The notes beneath the pieces were generated by a model. It was not told the origin of the DNA. It saw nothing but the letters and a program-made list of their open reading frames with translations, and searched no databases. Made by a program: the position numbers and the translations under genes. Positions 1 to 9,880 of a stretch of 64,000 bases of DNA are shown piece after piece (position 1 is the stretch's first letter; each line of letters opens with the position of its first letter). This DNA is from an uncultured Eubacterium sp. (GTDB taxonomy: Bacteria > Bacillota > Clostridia > Lachnospirales > CAG-274), in NCBI GenBank assembly GCA_900551755.1, contig URXK01000003.1, forward strand, positions 76,206-140,205. Direction: 5' to 3'.

Positions 1-248
1 TTTTTAGGCTTAAGTTTTGTACCCTGACCTTCTGGAACAACTGTAATTTTGCCTTCTCTAATTTCTTCAACAGCAATAGATACTGGCTTGTTAGAATTAA
101 CCTTAACATCAGCCATAGATTCATCACCATCAATAAGCTGTCTAGCTCTTTTTGATGCTGCAATAACTACAGTGTATCTGCTAGTAACAGCCTCCTTTGA
201 ATTTTCGCTCATAGTTTCCATAAGTTCTGCGTAAGATGGTCTTAACAT
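1..248 (-). CDS. rpoZ: RNA polymerase omega subunit (partial)
   Basis: This gene encodes the small omega subunit that helps RNA polymerase assemble. The reading frame starts with ATG at 248-246, reads MLRPSYAELMETMSE, and runs off the left edge after about 82 codons. The Clostridia-type opening MLRPSY and the core segment SRYTVVIAASKRARQLIDGD are characteristic of RpoZ. The start lies one base from the gmk stop codon, and a GGGAGAG ribosome site sits in the gmk tail, so the two genes are co-transcribed in the usual yicC-gmk-rpoZ order. The C-terminus is outside the window. Confidence 0.9.
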   Translation of the reverse strand, partial: MLRPSYAELMETMSENSKEAVTSRYTVVIAASKRARQLIDGDESMADVKVNSNKPVSIAVEEIREGKITVVPEGQGTKLKPK

Positions 249-249
249 A

Positions 250-855
250 TTAATTCTCTCCCTTAAACTTTTTAATAAATTCTATATTTTTCTTAGTTTT
301 ATTTTTAGCAGAATTTACTGCATCTTTTAAATCTGAAACTGTTTTTTCAAGTTTATCATTTATTATTAAATAATCATAACTATCAACATATTCAACTTCA
401 CTTAAAGCAGTTTCAAGTCTTTGTTCAATAACATCTTGAGATTCAGTTTGTCTGCCTTCAAGACGCTCTCTTAAAACATTAATATTAGGTGTAGTCATAA
501 ATATTAATACTGCATCTGGTACAGCTGCTTTAACCTGCATAGCACCCTGCACCTCAATTTCAAGTATAATATTCTTGCCATTATTTATTTGGTTTAAAAC
601 ATACTCCTTTGGTGTTCCGTAATAATTGCCATTAAATTGAGCATATTCAAAAAATTCATCATTAGCAATCATTTTTTCAAACTCATCTCTAGTTTTAAAG
701 AAATATGTAACACCTTCTTTATCTCCTGGTCTAGGATTTCTGGAAGTGGCTGATATTGAAACAGAAAAATCTTCATCTTTTAAAAACTGTTCAAGCACTG
801 TACCCTTACCAGAACCTGAAGGTCCAGAAAGTACAACTAACATACCTTTTTTCAT
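250..855 (-). CDS. gmk: guanylate kinase
   Basis: Guanylate kinase phosphorylates GMP to GDP with ATP in the cytoplasm, a step needed for GTP and dGTP supply. The 201-residue product has normal family length. The P-loop GPSGSGKGT lies at residues 11-19. The GMP-binding segment follows with SRNPRPGDKEGVTYFF, and the lid region has RLEGRQTES. It lies between yicC (21 bp upstream) and rpoZ (1 bp downstream) and is probably in one transcript with them. Confidence 0.96.
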   Translation of the reverse strand: MKKGMLVVLSGPSGSGKGTVLEQFLKDEDFSVSISATSRNPRPGDKEGVTYFFKTRDEFEKMIANDEFFEYAQFNGNYYGTPKEYVLNQINNGKNIILEIEVQGAMQVKAAVPDAVLIFMTTPNINVLRERLEGRQTESQDVIEQRLETALSEVEYVDSYDYLIINDKLEKTVSDLKDAVNSAKNKTKKNIEFIKKFKGEN

Positions 856-876
856 AATAGTACTCCTTAATCAAAA

Positions 877-1758
877 TTACTCAATATTCTGTATCTGTTC
901 TCTAATTTTTTCAATTTCACTCTTAGTTTCAACTATAATATTAGTAATTACAAGGTCATTTGATTTTGAGCCAATAGTATTTACTTCTCTATTCATTTCT
1001 TGAACAAGGAAATCAAGCTTTCTACCAACTGGCGTTGTTTCTTCAAGTATTGATTGCATCTGCTGAATATGACTATATAATCTAGTTATTTCCTCATCAA
1101 TGCAAGCTCTGTCAGAGAAAATAAGCACTTCTGTAAGTATTCTTGACTCATCAGCCTTGATTTCATCAAGTTCCTTCAACTTTTCTTCGAGTCTTTTTCT
1201 ATAATCCTTAGCTACTTCTGGAGCTCTTTCGTCAATTCTATTAACTGCTGTAAAGATAGTTCTTAACTTTTCAATAATGCTCTTTTTTAAAGCTTCGCCC
1301 TCTCTTAATCGCATCTCAATAAAATTATCAACAGCATCAACTGTAGCACTCATTAAACAAGCACCTATCTCCTTGCCTGCTTCTTCACTTGCTATTCCCT
1401 TGTCTACAGTTATAATATCTGGGAACTTAGCAACAAGGTCAAGAGAAATATCGTCTTTTATATTAAATTTATCCTTTAATTCTGCAAGAGCTGAAATATA
1501 ACCCTTAGCAAGATTTTCATTAACAGTTATGTTTATGTCATCTTCAGAAAAGCTCTCAAAACTAACATATACATCAATTTTACCTCTAAATACCTTTGAA
1601 GTAATTGTTTTTTTAATTGTATCTTCATAAGCAAGCATAGTTCTAGGCATTTTAATGGTAATATCATTGTATCTATGATTAACTGCCTTTATTTCTACTA
1701 CAAACTTACGGTTAAATAAGGTACATTCACCTCTGCCATAACCAGTCATACTTTTCAT
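877..1758 (-). CDS. yicC: YicC/YloC family endoribonuclease
   Basis: The 293-residue product opens with MKSMTGYGRGE, the signature of the YicC/YloC family, and ends with the family's conserved C-terminal block (LDFLVQEMNREVNTIGSKS). Family members are reported to be endoribonucleases linked to RNA turnover and stress survival; that role is known for the family and not shown here. It is the first gene of a yicC-gmk-rpoZ operon and is divergent from rqcH. The small remA/DUF370 gene that often sits between yicC and gmk in Bacillota is absent from the 21-bp gap. Confidence 0.92.
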   Translation of the reverse strand: MKSMTGYGRGECTLFNRKFVVEIKAVNHRYNDITIKMPRTMLAYEDTIKKTITSKVFRGKIDVYVSFESFSEDDINITVNENLAKGYISALAELKDKFNIKDDISLDLVAKFPDIITVDKGIASEEAGKEIGACLMSATVDAVDNFIEMRLREGEALKKSIIEKLRTIFTAVNRIDERAPEVAKDYRKRLEEKLKELDEIKADESRILTEVLIFSDRACIDEEITRLYSHIQQMQSILEETTPVGRKLDFLVQEMNREVNTIGSKSNDLVITNIIVETKSEIEKIREQIQNIE

Positions 1759-1853
1759 AAGTACATACCTCGCATTTCTCGTTACATAGTAATTTAATTT
1801 TATTATACAACATTTTCGCTATAATTAAAAGCCTTTTTTTAAATTTTTTATTA

Positions 1854-1881
1854 TTGAAATTATAAATAAGTATGATATAAT
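1854..1881 (+). promoter_or_regulatory. sigma-A promoter of rqcH
   Basis: A TTGAAA -35 box (1854-1859) is followed after 16 bp by a TATAAT -10 box (1876-1881) with an extended-10 TG at 1873-1874. A strong AAAGGAGG ribosome site and the rqcH ATG at 1908 follow. It is a near-consensus vegetative promoter. Confidence 0.75.
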
Positions 1882-1907
1882 AACATAGATAAAGGAGGTA
1901 TATTAAT

Positions 1908-3671
1908 ATGGCATTTGACGGTATAACAATTTCAGCTCTTGTATCTGAAATCAAAGATAAAATACTTGGAGGACGAATTGACAAAATTTATCAGCCTGAA
2001 AGTGATGAAATTATTTTAGGTATTAGAAGTTTTGGCAATGCTTATAAATTGCTCCTTACTGCAAATCCTTCTAATCCTAAATTTCATTTTACAAAAGAAA
2101 ATAGAAACAATCCATTAAACCCACCCCTCTTTTGTATGGTAATGCGTAAACATCTTCAAAGTGGCAAAATAATTAATATTGAACAGCCTAATTTTGATAG
2201 AATAATAAATATATATATTGAGTCTATGAACGAACTTGGTGATTATTCTACTAAAAAACTTGTGCTTGAAATAATGGGTAGACACAGCAATTTGATTTTA
2301 ACAGATGAAAACAATATAATTCTTGATTGTATTAAACACATAAATCACGATAAAAGCTCAGTTAGAGAAGTTTTGCCTGGAAAAGAATATGTATTGCCTC
2401 CTGCACAAGATAAATACAATACTTTAGACTTAAGTTACGATAATTTTAAAGATAGCTTTGATAAATCTCAAAGCAAAAAAGCTCAAGCTATGATATATCA
2501 AAACTATACGGGTATTAGTCCTGTTATTGCATCAGAAATATGCAACAGAGGTAATGTGGATTCATCTTCATTTTGTGAATCATTAACTAATAATGACTTT
2601 GAAAATATTTACAAAGCATTTTTAGCTGTTGTTAATGATATAAAAAATAGTACCTTTACCCCTCAACTTATAAAAAATGAAGTTGGCAAAATAGTAGATT
2701 TCTCACCTATAAATATGACACAATTTTCATCATTTAATATTCAGCCATATAATTCTATGTCTGAACTTGTTGAGGATTTTTATAGAACTAGAGATTTTAC
2801 TTATAGAATAAATCAAAAAACTCAAGATTTAAAAAAGCTCGTTTCACAAAATATCGAAAGATGTGTAAGAAAAAAAGAAATTCAAATTAAGACATTAAAA
2901 GATATTGAAAACAGAGATGAATTAAGACTTTGGGGTGAACTTATTACTGCTAATATATATTCCATAAAAAAAGGTATGACAACTGTTGAACTTTCTAATT
3001 TTTATTCAGAAAATTATGAAACTGTTACTATTCCTCTTGACGGCAACAAAACTCCAGCAGAAAATGCTCAAAAGTATTTCAAAGCCTACAATAAGGCAAA
3101 AAGAACATTTGATGCCTTACAAGACCAAATAAAGTCAAATGATGAAGAACTTGAATATCTTGAAGGTGTTTTAGCATCTGTAGGAAACTGTACAGAGGAA
3201 CAGGATATAAAAGAAATCAGACAAGAGTTGAGAGAAAATGGATATATTAAAAAGACAAAAGGTGGTAAAGGCAAGGTTTCTCAGAAAAAGTCTAAACCTC
3301 TACACTTTATATCATCAGATGGATATGATATATTTGTTGGCAAAAACAATTTTCAAAACGATGAACTTACATTAAAAATAGCTAGACCTCGTGATATGTG
3401 GTTTCATACTAAAAATATTCCTGGTTCTCACGTTATTGTTATATATAAAGGCGAGGATTTTCCTAATACAACCCTTACTGAGGCTGCAGAGCTTGCTGCA
3501 TATTATAGTAAAGCTCAAGATACACCTCTTGTACCTGTTGATTATACTGAAAAGAGAAATGTTAAAAAGCCAAATGGAGCAAAACCTGGTATGGTAATAT
3601 ATGAAACAAATAAAACAGCCTATGTAGACTCTAACGATAAAATAATAAATAAATTACAGCAAAAAAAGTAG
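1908..3671 (+). CDS. rqcH: Rqc2 homologue RqcH (NFACT protein)
   Basis: RqcH binds stalled 60S-like (50S) ribosomal subunits and adds C-terminal alanine tails to trapped nascent chains in bacterial ribosome quality control. The 587-residue protein has the NFACT-N domain (about 1-270), a coiled-coil middle (about 290-430) and an NFACT-R domain (about 450-565, with GKNNFQNDELT and ARPRDMWFHTKNIPGSHV). The Asp-Arg pair needed for alanine tailing in Bacillus RqcH is present at D97-R98. Older annotations call this family fibronectin-binding protein FbpA. It is transcribed alone, between a good promoter and an intrinsic terminator. Confidence 0.93.
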   Translation: MAFDGITISALVSEIKDKILGGRIDKIYQPESDEIILGIRSFGNAYKLLLTANPSNPKFHFTKENRNNPLNPPLFCMVMRKHLQSGKIINIEQPNFDRIINIYIESMNELGDYSTKKLVLEIMGRHSNLILTDENNIILDCIKHINHDKSSVREVLPGKEYVLPPAQDKYNTLDLSYDNFKDSFDKSQSKKAQAMIYQNYTGISPVIASEICNRGNVDSSSFCESLTNNDFENIYKAFLAVVNDIKNSTFTPQLIKNEVGKIVDFSPINMTQFSSFNIQPYNSMSELVEDFYRTRDFTYRINQKTQDLKKLVSQNIERCVRKKEIQIKTLKDIENRDELRLWGELITANIYSIKKGMTTVELSNFYSENYETVTIPLDGNKTPAENAQKYFKAYNKAKRTFDALQDQIKSNDEELEYLEGVLASVGNCTEEQDIKEIRQELRENGYIKKTKGGKGKVSQKKSKPLHFISSDGYDIFVGKNNFQNDELTLKIARPRDMWFHTKNIPGSHVIVIYKGEDFPNTTLTEAAELAAYYSKAQDTPLVPVDYTEKRNVKKPNGAKPGMVIYETNKTAYVDSNDKIINKLQQKK

Positions 3672-3691
3672 TGGTTATTCCACTACTTTTT
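3663..3691. terminator. bidirectional terminator between rqcH and the uridine-kinase-like gene
   Basis: A perfect 12-bp stem (3663-3674 with 3680-3691) closes a 5-nt TTATT loop and is flanked by A and T runs on both sides. It overlaps the rqcH stop codon and can end both converging transcripts. Confidence 0.8.
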
Positions 3692-3724
3692 AACTGTGTT
3701 TTTTTAATTCCAATTTCACTTATT

Positions 3725-5380
3725 TTAATAGTCAAAACAGCTACCACCAACAAACTCTCTAATTAAAGAATTACTTGGTATATCTTGAGGATTTACAGCT
3801 AAAAATCCATTTAAAAGATTTAAAAGTCTTTTCGCCTCTGTATACCCACTTTCTGACTTATCCATATTAAACAGTAACGGTTCAGCAAACACCTTTAAAA
3901 CACTTAATTCATATATTAAAGCTGAATTAAATGTAACATCTGCATTTTCTTGGAATGGGAATATATTTTCATTTTCGCCTTTTAATACATTATGCCACAT
4001 ACTTAATGTTGTGCCGGCGGAGAAGCCTCTAAAGAAATGGTCTCTTACAATTCTTCTTATAAGTCTTGTATCTGTTGTTGAAATTCTGTTATGTTCATCA
4101 ATATTAAGCTGTGTTAATGCACTAATATATATTTTAAATTTATCCTCGCTATTAATTTTTGGAGTAAGGGCATCGTTTAAGCCGTGTATACCTTCAATTA
4201 CAAGAACATCATCTTTATCTAACTTAATCTTTTTACCTTTGGCTTTAGGTTCGCCAGTTAAGAAATTATACAACGGAGTTTCAACCTCCTCACCAGCTTT
4301 TAAATTAAGTAAATCATTATTAAGTTTTTCAATTTCAAGGGTATTAATATTTTCAAAGTTCTGGCTACCATCTTCCTCATAAGGAATATCCTCTCTTGAC
4401 TTATAATAATCATCAAGGGAAATAATATGAGGCTTAATACCAATAACCTTTAACTGAATACAAAGTCGCTTAGAAAAAGTAGTTTTGCCAGAAGATGATG
4501 GTCCTGCAATAAACACAAACTTTTTGCCACTTTTTTGTATTGAGTCAGCAATATTTGCAATCTTCTTCTCCTGTAGTGCCTCTGCAATTAACATTAGTTC
4601 TTTAATATTGCCATTACTTATAGCGTCATTTAAGTTACAAACAGCTGCAACATCTAAAATATCTGACCAATTATTATACTCTCTAAATATATTGGTTAAT
4701 TTAGGATATTCCATATATGGATTTAACTTGCCAGGATTAGTAGATGACTCAAATTGAACAACAAAGCCATTACTATGCTTAACAAGATTAAAGGCTTTAA
4801 TATATCCTGTTGACGGAACCATTAATCCATATAAATAATCATAATAGTCATTTATTTTATAAACAGTCACACTATTAGCCTTAATATATTTCAACTCATT
4901 TTTACAGTTAAAGAGGTTATTATCTTCTGCTATTTCTTCTGCCTCTGTTATAGTGACTTGAAGTTTTTCAATTGTAAAATCATTTTTTACTATTTCAAGC
5001 ATTTCATTTCTTATTTCAAGTAAAAGTTTTTTAGTTATTTCTACATTTTTAATAGTACAAAAATAATTTTCATTTATTGTATGTTCAACCCAAACAACAG
5101 CATTTTTGCCTAAAACATTTTTAACAGCTGCAAGCATTATAAATATTGTACTTCTTTGACATACTCTAAATCCTAAAGGACTTGTAATATCAATAAATTC
5201 TATTTTACAATTATCATTAATTCTGTAGTTTAAATCCCTTTCAATATTATCAACCTTAGCAATTAATATAGGATATTTAGTAACAGACTTATATAACTTG
5301 CTAAGTTGTAACAACGATGTATTTGAGTCAACTGAAATATCCATATTGTTATTTACAATGTGTACATCATAATACTTCAT
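3725..5380 (-). CDS. TGS-domain uridine kinase / phosphoribulokinase family protein
   Basis: This 551-residue cytoplasmic protein combines an N-terminal TGS/threonyl-tRNA-synthetase-like region (about 1-250) with a C-terminal P-loop kinase of the uridine kinase type. The Walker A motif GPSSSGKTT lies near residue 293, followed by ISLDDYYKSREDIP and the DDVLVIEGIHGLND block typical of Udk. The fused form is common in Clostridia and is usually annotated as a uridine kinase or nucleoside kinase; its true substrate is uncertain. It ends a minus-strand run downstream of the nif3-like gene (20-bp gap). Confidence 0.85.
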   Translation of the reverse strand: MKYYDVHIVNNNMDISVDSNTSLLQLSKLYKSVTKYPILIAKVDNIERDLNYRINDNCKIEFIDITSPLGFRVCQRSTIFIMLAAVKNVLGKNAVVWVEHTINENYFCTIKNVEITKKLLLEIRNEMLEIVKNDFTIEKLQVTITEAEEIAEDNNLFNCKNELKYIKANSVTVYKINDYYDYLYGLMVPSTGYIKAFNLVKHSNGFVVQFESSTNPGKLNPYMEYPKLTNIFREYNNWSDILDVAAVCNLNDAISNGNIKELMLIAEALQEKKIANIADSIQKSGKKFVFIAGPSSSGKTTFSKRLCIQLKVIGIKPHIISLDDYYKSREDIPYEEDGSQNFENINTLEIEKLNNDLLNLKAGEEVETPLYNFLTGEPKAKGKKIKLDKDDVLVIEGIHGLNDALTPKINSEDKFKIYISALTQLNIDEHNRISTTDTRLIRRIVRDHFFRGFSAGTTLSMWHNVLKGENENIFPFQENADVTFNSALIYELSVLKVFAEPLLFNMDKSESGYTEAKRLLNLLNGFLAVNPQDIPSNSLIREFVGGSCFDY

Positions 5381-5400
5381 AAAACTCCCCCTCTATTATT

Positions 5401-6192
5401 TTAAACAATGTTCAAAGTTTGACCATTAACCTCTGACTTTATAAATTCTACATTTTTAATTTTATCAGAAAGAATATTATATAGTGTATCAACAACTATA
5501 ACCTCAGTTAAATAATGAGTACCGTCAATAAGGCAAATATCTAAATCCTCAGCAATTTGAGCATTATGATAGCCTACATCACCAGTAATAAATACTTGAC
5601 AGCCCTTAGCCTTTGCCGCTGACATAAATTCAAAATCAGCACCTGCACCAGTACATAATGCAACCCTATTTATAGCTGTATCCATATTACCATTAACAAC
5701 TATTTTTTCTGCACCTAGCTTTGACTTAACAAATTGAATATAATCACTAAACTTTATAGATTTTTTTACATCGCCATATCTACCCATATAATTATCATTT
5801 CCCATATCCACAAGACCTTGAATATTATCTAACTCTAAAAGATGGGCAAGAGTATAATTTGTGCCATAATCTGCTATGTCTAAATTAGTGTGAGCTGAAT
5901 ATACTAAAATATCATTTTTAATAACATCAGCAATTTTTCTTGATAAAGGTGATGAAAAATCCAAATTTTTAACACCCTTAAATATAAATGGGTGATGAGT
6001 GATTATCATATCAGCATCTTTGTTAATAGCTTCTTTAATAACATCAGCAGAGCAATCCAAAGCAATAAGAGCCTTATTAACACTCTTATTACTATCACCA
6101 ACCATTACACCAACATTATCCCAGCTACAGCAAGTATTTTTAGGAGCAATTTTCTCAATTATATTTATAATTTCATTTGCATTTACAGACAT
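5401..6192 (-). CDS. Nif3-like dinuclear metal center hexameric protein
   Basis: The 263-residue product belongs to the NIF3/YqfO/GTP cyclohydrolase I type 2 family, which forms a toroid hexamer with two metals per subunit. The metal ligands are visible in THHPFIFKG, in SAHTNLD and in the late DGTHYLTE motif. Biochemical function is not settled for the family. I place the start at ATG 6192, after a GGAGGTG ribosome site, although the frame is open 21 bp further. It overlaps the trmK end by 10 bp, which indicates translational coupling. Confidence 0.9.
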   Translation of the reverse strand: MSVNANEIINIIEKIAPKNTCCSWDNVGVMVGDSNKSVNKALIALDCSADVIKEAINKDADMIITHHPFIFKGVKNLDFSSPLSRKIADVIKNDILVYSAHTNLDIADYGTNYTLAHLLELDNIQGLVDMGNDNYMGRYGDVKKSIKFSDYIQFVKSKLGAEKIVVNGNMDTAINRVALCTGAGADFEFMSAAKAKGCQVFITGDVGYHNAQIAEDLDICLIDGTHYLTEVIVVDTLYNILSDKIKNVEFIKSEVNGQTLNIV

Positions 6193-6866
6193 TCTTTCAC
6201 CTCCAAATAACATTCCTTTAAGTGATTAAGCCTTTTATAGTCATCACTGTTTCCTTTTCCGTTGTCTTTCATATTTTTAAGTACTGTTATAATTTTATTT
6301 AATTCAACATTAACATATTCCTTTAAAATTTCAGACTTGTTTTCAATTAAAATCTTGCCAAATAAATATTCAAGCTCTGTATATTCTTCATTGCCCTTTT
6401 CTGCATTAATTACATTATAATATTTATTGGCATCAATAAGCATAACCTCATTAGTTATTTTATAACCAATAGAGTGAATATATTGTCTTACCTTTGAAAT
6501 ATCCTTTTGTGGCTGTAACACAAGCTGACTAGCATTATTAACAGCCTGCTTATTGCTTTCAAGCACGCTAATTGTCATTAAACCACCCATACCAGCTATA
6601 ACAATAGTATCAACCTTTTCATCACTATTAATAACTTCTAAGCCATTACCACACCTAACATCTATTAAATCACTTAAATGATTGTTATTTACATTAAGCT
6701 GTGCTTTTTTGCAAGAGCCTTGACTTATATCTGCTGCAATAGCTTTATTAACTACATTATTTTTAACAAGATATATAGGTACATAAGCGTGGTCTGTACC
6801 AATATCTGCTACTATATTTGATTTATTAACTGTATCTGCAACCTGTTGCAATCTTTTAGATAACAT
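6183..6866 (-). CDS. trmK: tRNA (adenine(22)-N(1))-methyltransferase TrmK
   Basis: TrmK makes m1A at position 22 of tRNA using S-adenosylmethionine. The 227-residue product has the SAM-binding motif VADIGTDHAYVPIYL near residues 19-33 and the VIAGMGGLM block near residue 90, both typical of this COG2384 family. Placement directly after rpoD and before a Nif3-like gene is the conserved Bacillota arrangement. A hairpin with a U tract separates it from rpoD, so its expression may be partly uncoupled from the sigma factor. Confidence 0.92.
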   Translation of the reverse strand: MLSKRLQQVADTVNKSNIVADIGTDHAYVPIYLVKNNVVNKAIAADISQGSCKKAQLNVNNNHLSDLIDVRCGNGLEVINSDEKVDTIVIAGMGGLMTISVLESNKQAVNNASQLVLQPQKDISKVRQYIHSIGYKITNEVMLIDANKYYNVINAEKGNEEYTELEYLFGKILIENKSEILKEYVNVELNKIITVLKNMKDNGKGNSDDYKRLNHLKECYLEVKECL

Positions 6867-6883
6867 ATAAAAACCTTTCTATC

Positions 6884-6908
6884 AAAAAAGGACTGTAAAG
6901 ACAGTCCT
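6884..6908 (-). terminator. terminator or attenuator between rpoD and trmK
   Basis: On the minus strand an 8-bp stem with a CTTT loop (6889-6908) is followed by five to six U residues (6889-6884). Only about 17 bp remain before the trmK start, too little for a separate promoter, so partial read-through is likely. Confidence 0.6.
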
Positions 6909-6915
6909 CTTAATC

Positions 6916-8010
6916 TTATAAATAATCTTTAAGCTTTTTACTTCTGCTAGGATGTCTTAACTTTCTTAAGGCTTTAGCCTCAATCTGACGAATTCTCTCT
7001 CTTGTTACATTAAACTTTGCACCAACTTCTTCAAGAGTTCTCGCCTTACCATCATTAAGACCAAATCTAAGTTTCAATACTTCTCTTTCTCTGTCAGTAA
7101 GTGTGTTAAGAACCTGGTCAAGCTGAGTTCTTAAAAGAGAAAATGCAGCAGCATCAGCAGGTGCCTGAATATCTTCATCAGGGATGAAATCACCTAAATG
7201 GCTATCTTCTTCCTCACCAATAGGAGTTTCAAGAGAAACTGGCTCCTGTGCAATTTTTCTAATTTCTCTAACTTTGTCAATTGACATCTGCATTCTTTCA
7301 GCAAGTTCCTGGTCTGTAGGCTCTTTACCATTTTCCTGAAGCATCTGTCTTGACACTCTAATAATTTTGTTAATATTTTCTACCATATGAACAGGAATTC
7401 TAATAGTTCTTGCCTGGTCAGCAATGGCTCTTGTAATAGCCTGTCTAATCCACCAAGTAGCATAGGTACTAAACTTAAAACCTTTTCTATGGTCAAACTT
7501 TTCAACAGCCTTAGTAAGACCTAAGTTACCCTCTTGAATAAGGTCAAGGAAAAGCATACCTCTACCTACATACTTCTTTGCAATACTTACAACAAGTCTA
7601 AGGTTAGCTTCGCAAAGACGCTTTTTAGCCTCCTCGTCACCCTTTTCAATTCTTTCAGCAAGGTCAATTTCTTCCTCAGCAGAAAGTAAAGGCACTCTAC
7701 CAATTTCCTTAAGATACATTCTTACATGGTCATCAATATTAATACTGTCTGAAACAGATAAATCAAGTTCTCTCTCTGGGTCACCATCTAAATCTGCATC
7801 TGTGTCATCAACCTCAAGCTCAACACCAACAAGGTCAATACCTTGATTTTCAAGATAATCATAAACCTTATCCATCTGTTCTGGGTCAAGCTCAATAGTA
7901 GATAAACTATCCATAAGAGTACTTGCATTAAGTGTATTCTTATTCTTTTTAGCAATAGCAATGAGTTCTTTCATTTTGCTCATAAAAGTAGCATCATCAA
8001 TAGCTTTCAT
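6916..8010 (-). CDS. rpoD: RNA polymerase primary sigma factor RpoD (SigA)
   Basis: This is the vegetative sigma factor. The 364-residue protein has the short Gram-positive form without the large non-conserved insert. Region 1.2 carries [21 protein letters not shown]. Region 2 has the core-binding and -10-recognition block [20 protein letters not shown]. Region 3 has [13 protein letters not shown]. Region 4.2 is the helix-turn-helix [20 protein letters not shown]. It sits directly downstream of dnaG (34-bp gap), the usual macromolecular synthesis operon. Confidence 0.97.
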   Translation of the reverse strand: MKAIDDATFMSKMKELIAIAKKNKNTLNASTLMDSLSTIELDPEQMDKVYDYLENQGIDLVGVELEVDDTDADLDGDPERELDLSVSDSINIDDHVRMYLKEIGRVPLLSAEEEIDLAERIEKGDEEAKKRLCEANLRLVVSIAKKYVGRGMLFLDLIQEGNLGLTKAVEKFDHRKGFKFSTYATWWIRQAITRAIADQARTIRIPVHMVENINKIIRVSRQMLQENGKEPTDQELAERMQMSIDKVREIRKIAQEPVSLETPIGEEEDSHLGDFIPDEDIQAPADAAAFSLLRTQLDQVLNTLTDREREVLKLRFGLNDGKARTLEEVGAKFNVTRERIRQIEAKALRKLRHPSRSKKLKDYL

Positions 8011-8044
8011 TTATAATTCCATCCTTTCATCACTTGTAACTATT

Positions 8045-9793
8045 TTAACCGTCAGATAATGATATATACAGTTTGCTAACATTTCTTTTTAATTCCATTA
8101 ATTCTGGCAATTTAGGGTTGCTGTAATCATCATTAATCAATTTGTCATAGTACGCCTCTTTAACCTTTTTTACAAGGTCATTAAGAGCTTTTTCAATTTC
8201 TTCATCAATATATCCAACCTGCCTTACAAAAAGTTTAGTTATTCTGCTTTGTTCCTCAACAGTTTCAAAATAGCTAATAACATTTTCTTTATTTACAGGC
8301 TTTCCTTCATTATAAAGGGAATATATATATTCAACAGTTCTAACATAAAAGTCTTCAACGAACTCATCTGGTTTAATGTGAGTATGCAAAAGGTCATAAT
8401 ACACCTTGTTTGAAACAAGCATACTTATTAAACCACTTCTCGCATCATCTACACCATTTTTATTAATTTGTGAGCCTTTTGAAGCCATTCTAACTGTTTG
8501 CACACCATTATTGAGTTTGTTTATTTCATTTTGTATAGATGCAATATCTATTTGAGTTATTCTTGAAACCTCTTTAAGATAAGCATCTGTTTCTATAGAG
8601 CTTTCTACTGATGACAATAACTTTGCAATATCTTTAGAATATGCAATTTTGTCATCTAAAATATTAAGGTCATATTTTTTCTGCAACTGTTCTGCTTGAA
8701 AAATTATATGATTTTTAGCAGACTTTAAAAGCTCGCCAAATTCCAATGCACCAAATTTTTTAATAAATTCATCTGGGTCCTTTGCATCGTGTACCTGTAA
8801 AACCTTTATTTTAAGTCCAGCATTTTCCAAAACTGGTATAGCTCTCAAAACAGCCTTAACACCAGCTTCATCACTATCAAAAAGCAATATAACACTATCT
8901 GCATAAGACTTAAGTACCTTTGCGTGGTCTTTATTAAATGCTGTACCTAAAGATGCAACAACATTGTGAAAACCGGCTTGATATATTGCTATAGCGTCCA
9001 TATAACCTTCAACTAAAATAAATTCCTTTACTTTAGACATTTTAGCATTGTTTAAGTTATATAAGTTTCGACTTTTGTTAAAAATTTCTGTTTCAGGAGA
9101 GTTTAAGTATTTAGGCTGACCTTCGCCTAAAATTCTTCCTCCAAATCCTATAATATTGCCATAAACATCAATAATAGGAAACATAAGTCGATTAAAAAAC
9201 TTATCATAAAAAGCTCCATTATCTCGTTTAGTAACTAGGCCGCTTTTTAAAATTGTATCTTCTGCAAAGCCTTTATTTTTTAATTCTTCGTACAAAGCAC
9301 ATTTAGCAATAGGCGAATATCCAAGTCCAAATTTTCGTCTTGCACCTAGCTTAACCTGTCTATTGTCAAGATATTCAACGGCGTGAGTTCCGTTTTTTGA
9401 CATTAGCTGTTCATAATAAAATCTAGCGGCAATTTTATGTATTTCGTACAAATTTTGTTTAAGTTCTCGTTTTTTGACTATATCAGCACTCATTTCAGCC
9501 TCTGGCAACGCATAATTTATTCTATCTGCCAAAAACTTGAGAGCGTCCATATAGCTGTAATTGCCATACTTCATCATAAATCCAATTACATCACCGCCGA
9601 CACCACAACCAAAACAATGGAAATACTGACCCTCAGCATTTACATTAAATGACGGAGTTTTTTCATTATGAAAAGGACAAAGACCAACATAAGAACTTCC
9701 ACTTCTTTTTAAAGTAACATACTGACCAATTACATCAACAATATTATTGCCAGTGCGAATGTCATCTATTACTTCTCTTGGATAATAGCTCAT
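8045..9793 (-). CDS. dnaG: DNA primase DnaG
   Basis: DnaG makes RNA primers for replication. The 582-residue protein has an N-terminal CHC2 zinc finger (CPFHNEKTPSF ... FHCFGC, about residues 39-64), an N-terminal catalytic domain and a TOPRIM core with ILVEGYMDAIAIYQAG and LLFDSDEAG. The C-terminal region (about 450-582) is the helicase-interacting part and is less conserved. It lies between dgt and rpoD, matching the conserved dgt-dnaG-rpoD order. Confidence 0.96.
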   Translation of the reverse strand: MSYYPREVIDDIRTGNNIVDVIGQYVTLKRSGSSYVGLCPFHNEKTPSFNVNAEGQYFHCFGCGVGGDVIGFMMKYGNYSYMDALKFLADRINYALPEAEMSADIVKKRELKQNLYEIHKIAARFYYEQLMSKNGTHAVEYLDNRQVKLGARRKFGLGYSPIAKCALYEELKNKGFAEDTILKSGLVTKRDNGAFYDKFFNRLMFPIIDVYGNIIGFGGRILGEGQPKYLNSPETEIFNKSRNLYNLNNAKMSKVKEFILVEGYMDAIAIYQAGFHNVVASLGTAFNKDHAKVLKSYADSVILLFDSDEAGVKAVLRAIPVLENAGLKIKVLQVHDAKDPDEFIKKFGALEFGELLKSAKNHIIFQAEQLQKKYDLNILDDKIAYSKDIAKLLSSVESSIETDAYLKEVSRITQIDIASIQNEINKLNNGVQTVRMASKGSQINKNGVDDARSGLISMLVSNKVYYDLLHTHIKPDEFVEDFYVRTVEYIYSLYNEGKPVNKENVISYFETVEEQSRITKLFVRQVGYIDEEIEKALNDLVKKVKEAYYDKLINDDYSNPKLPELMELKRNVSKLYISLSDG

Positions 9794-9880
9794 AAAGACT
9801 CTTCCTTTACTAAAATACTTTGCTCAAAACAAACCTCATCATATTTAATTTTCGACATAGACCTTAAATATCCTTTTTTA

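Noticed and set aside
746..1003. Plus-strand open frame across gmk and yicC.
   Set aside because: It is antisense to two well-supported genes, crosses their boundary and has no ribosome site.
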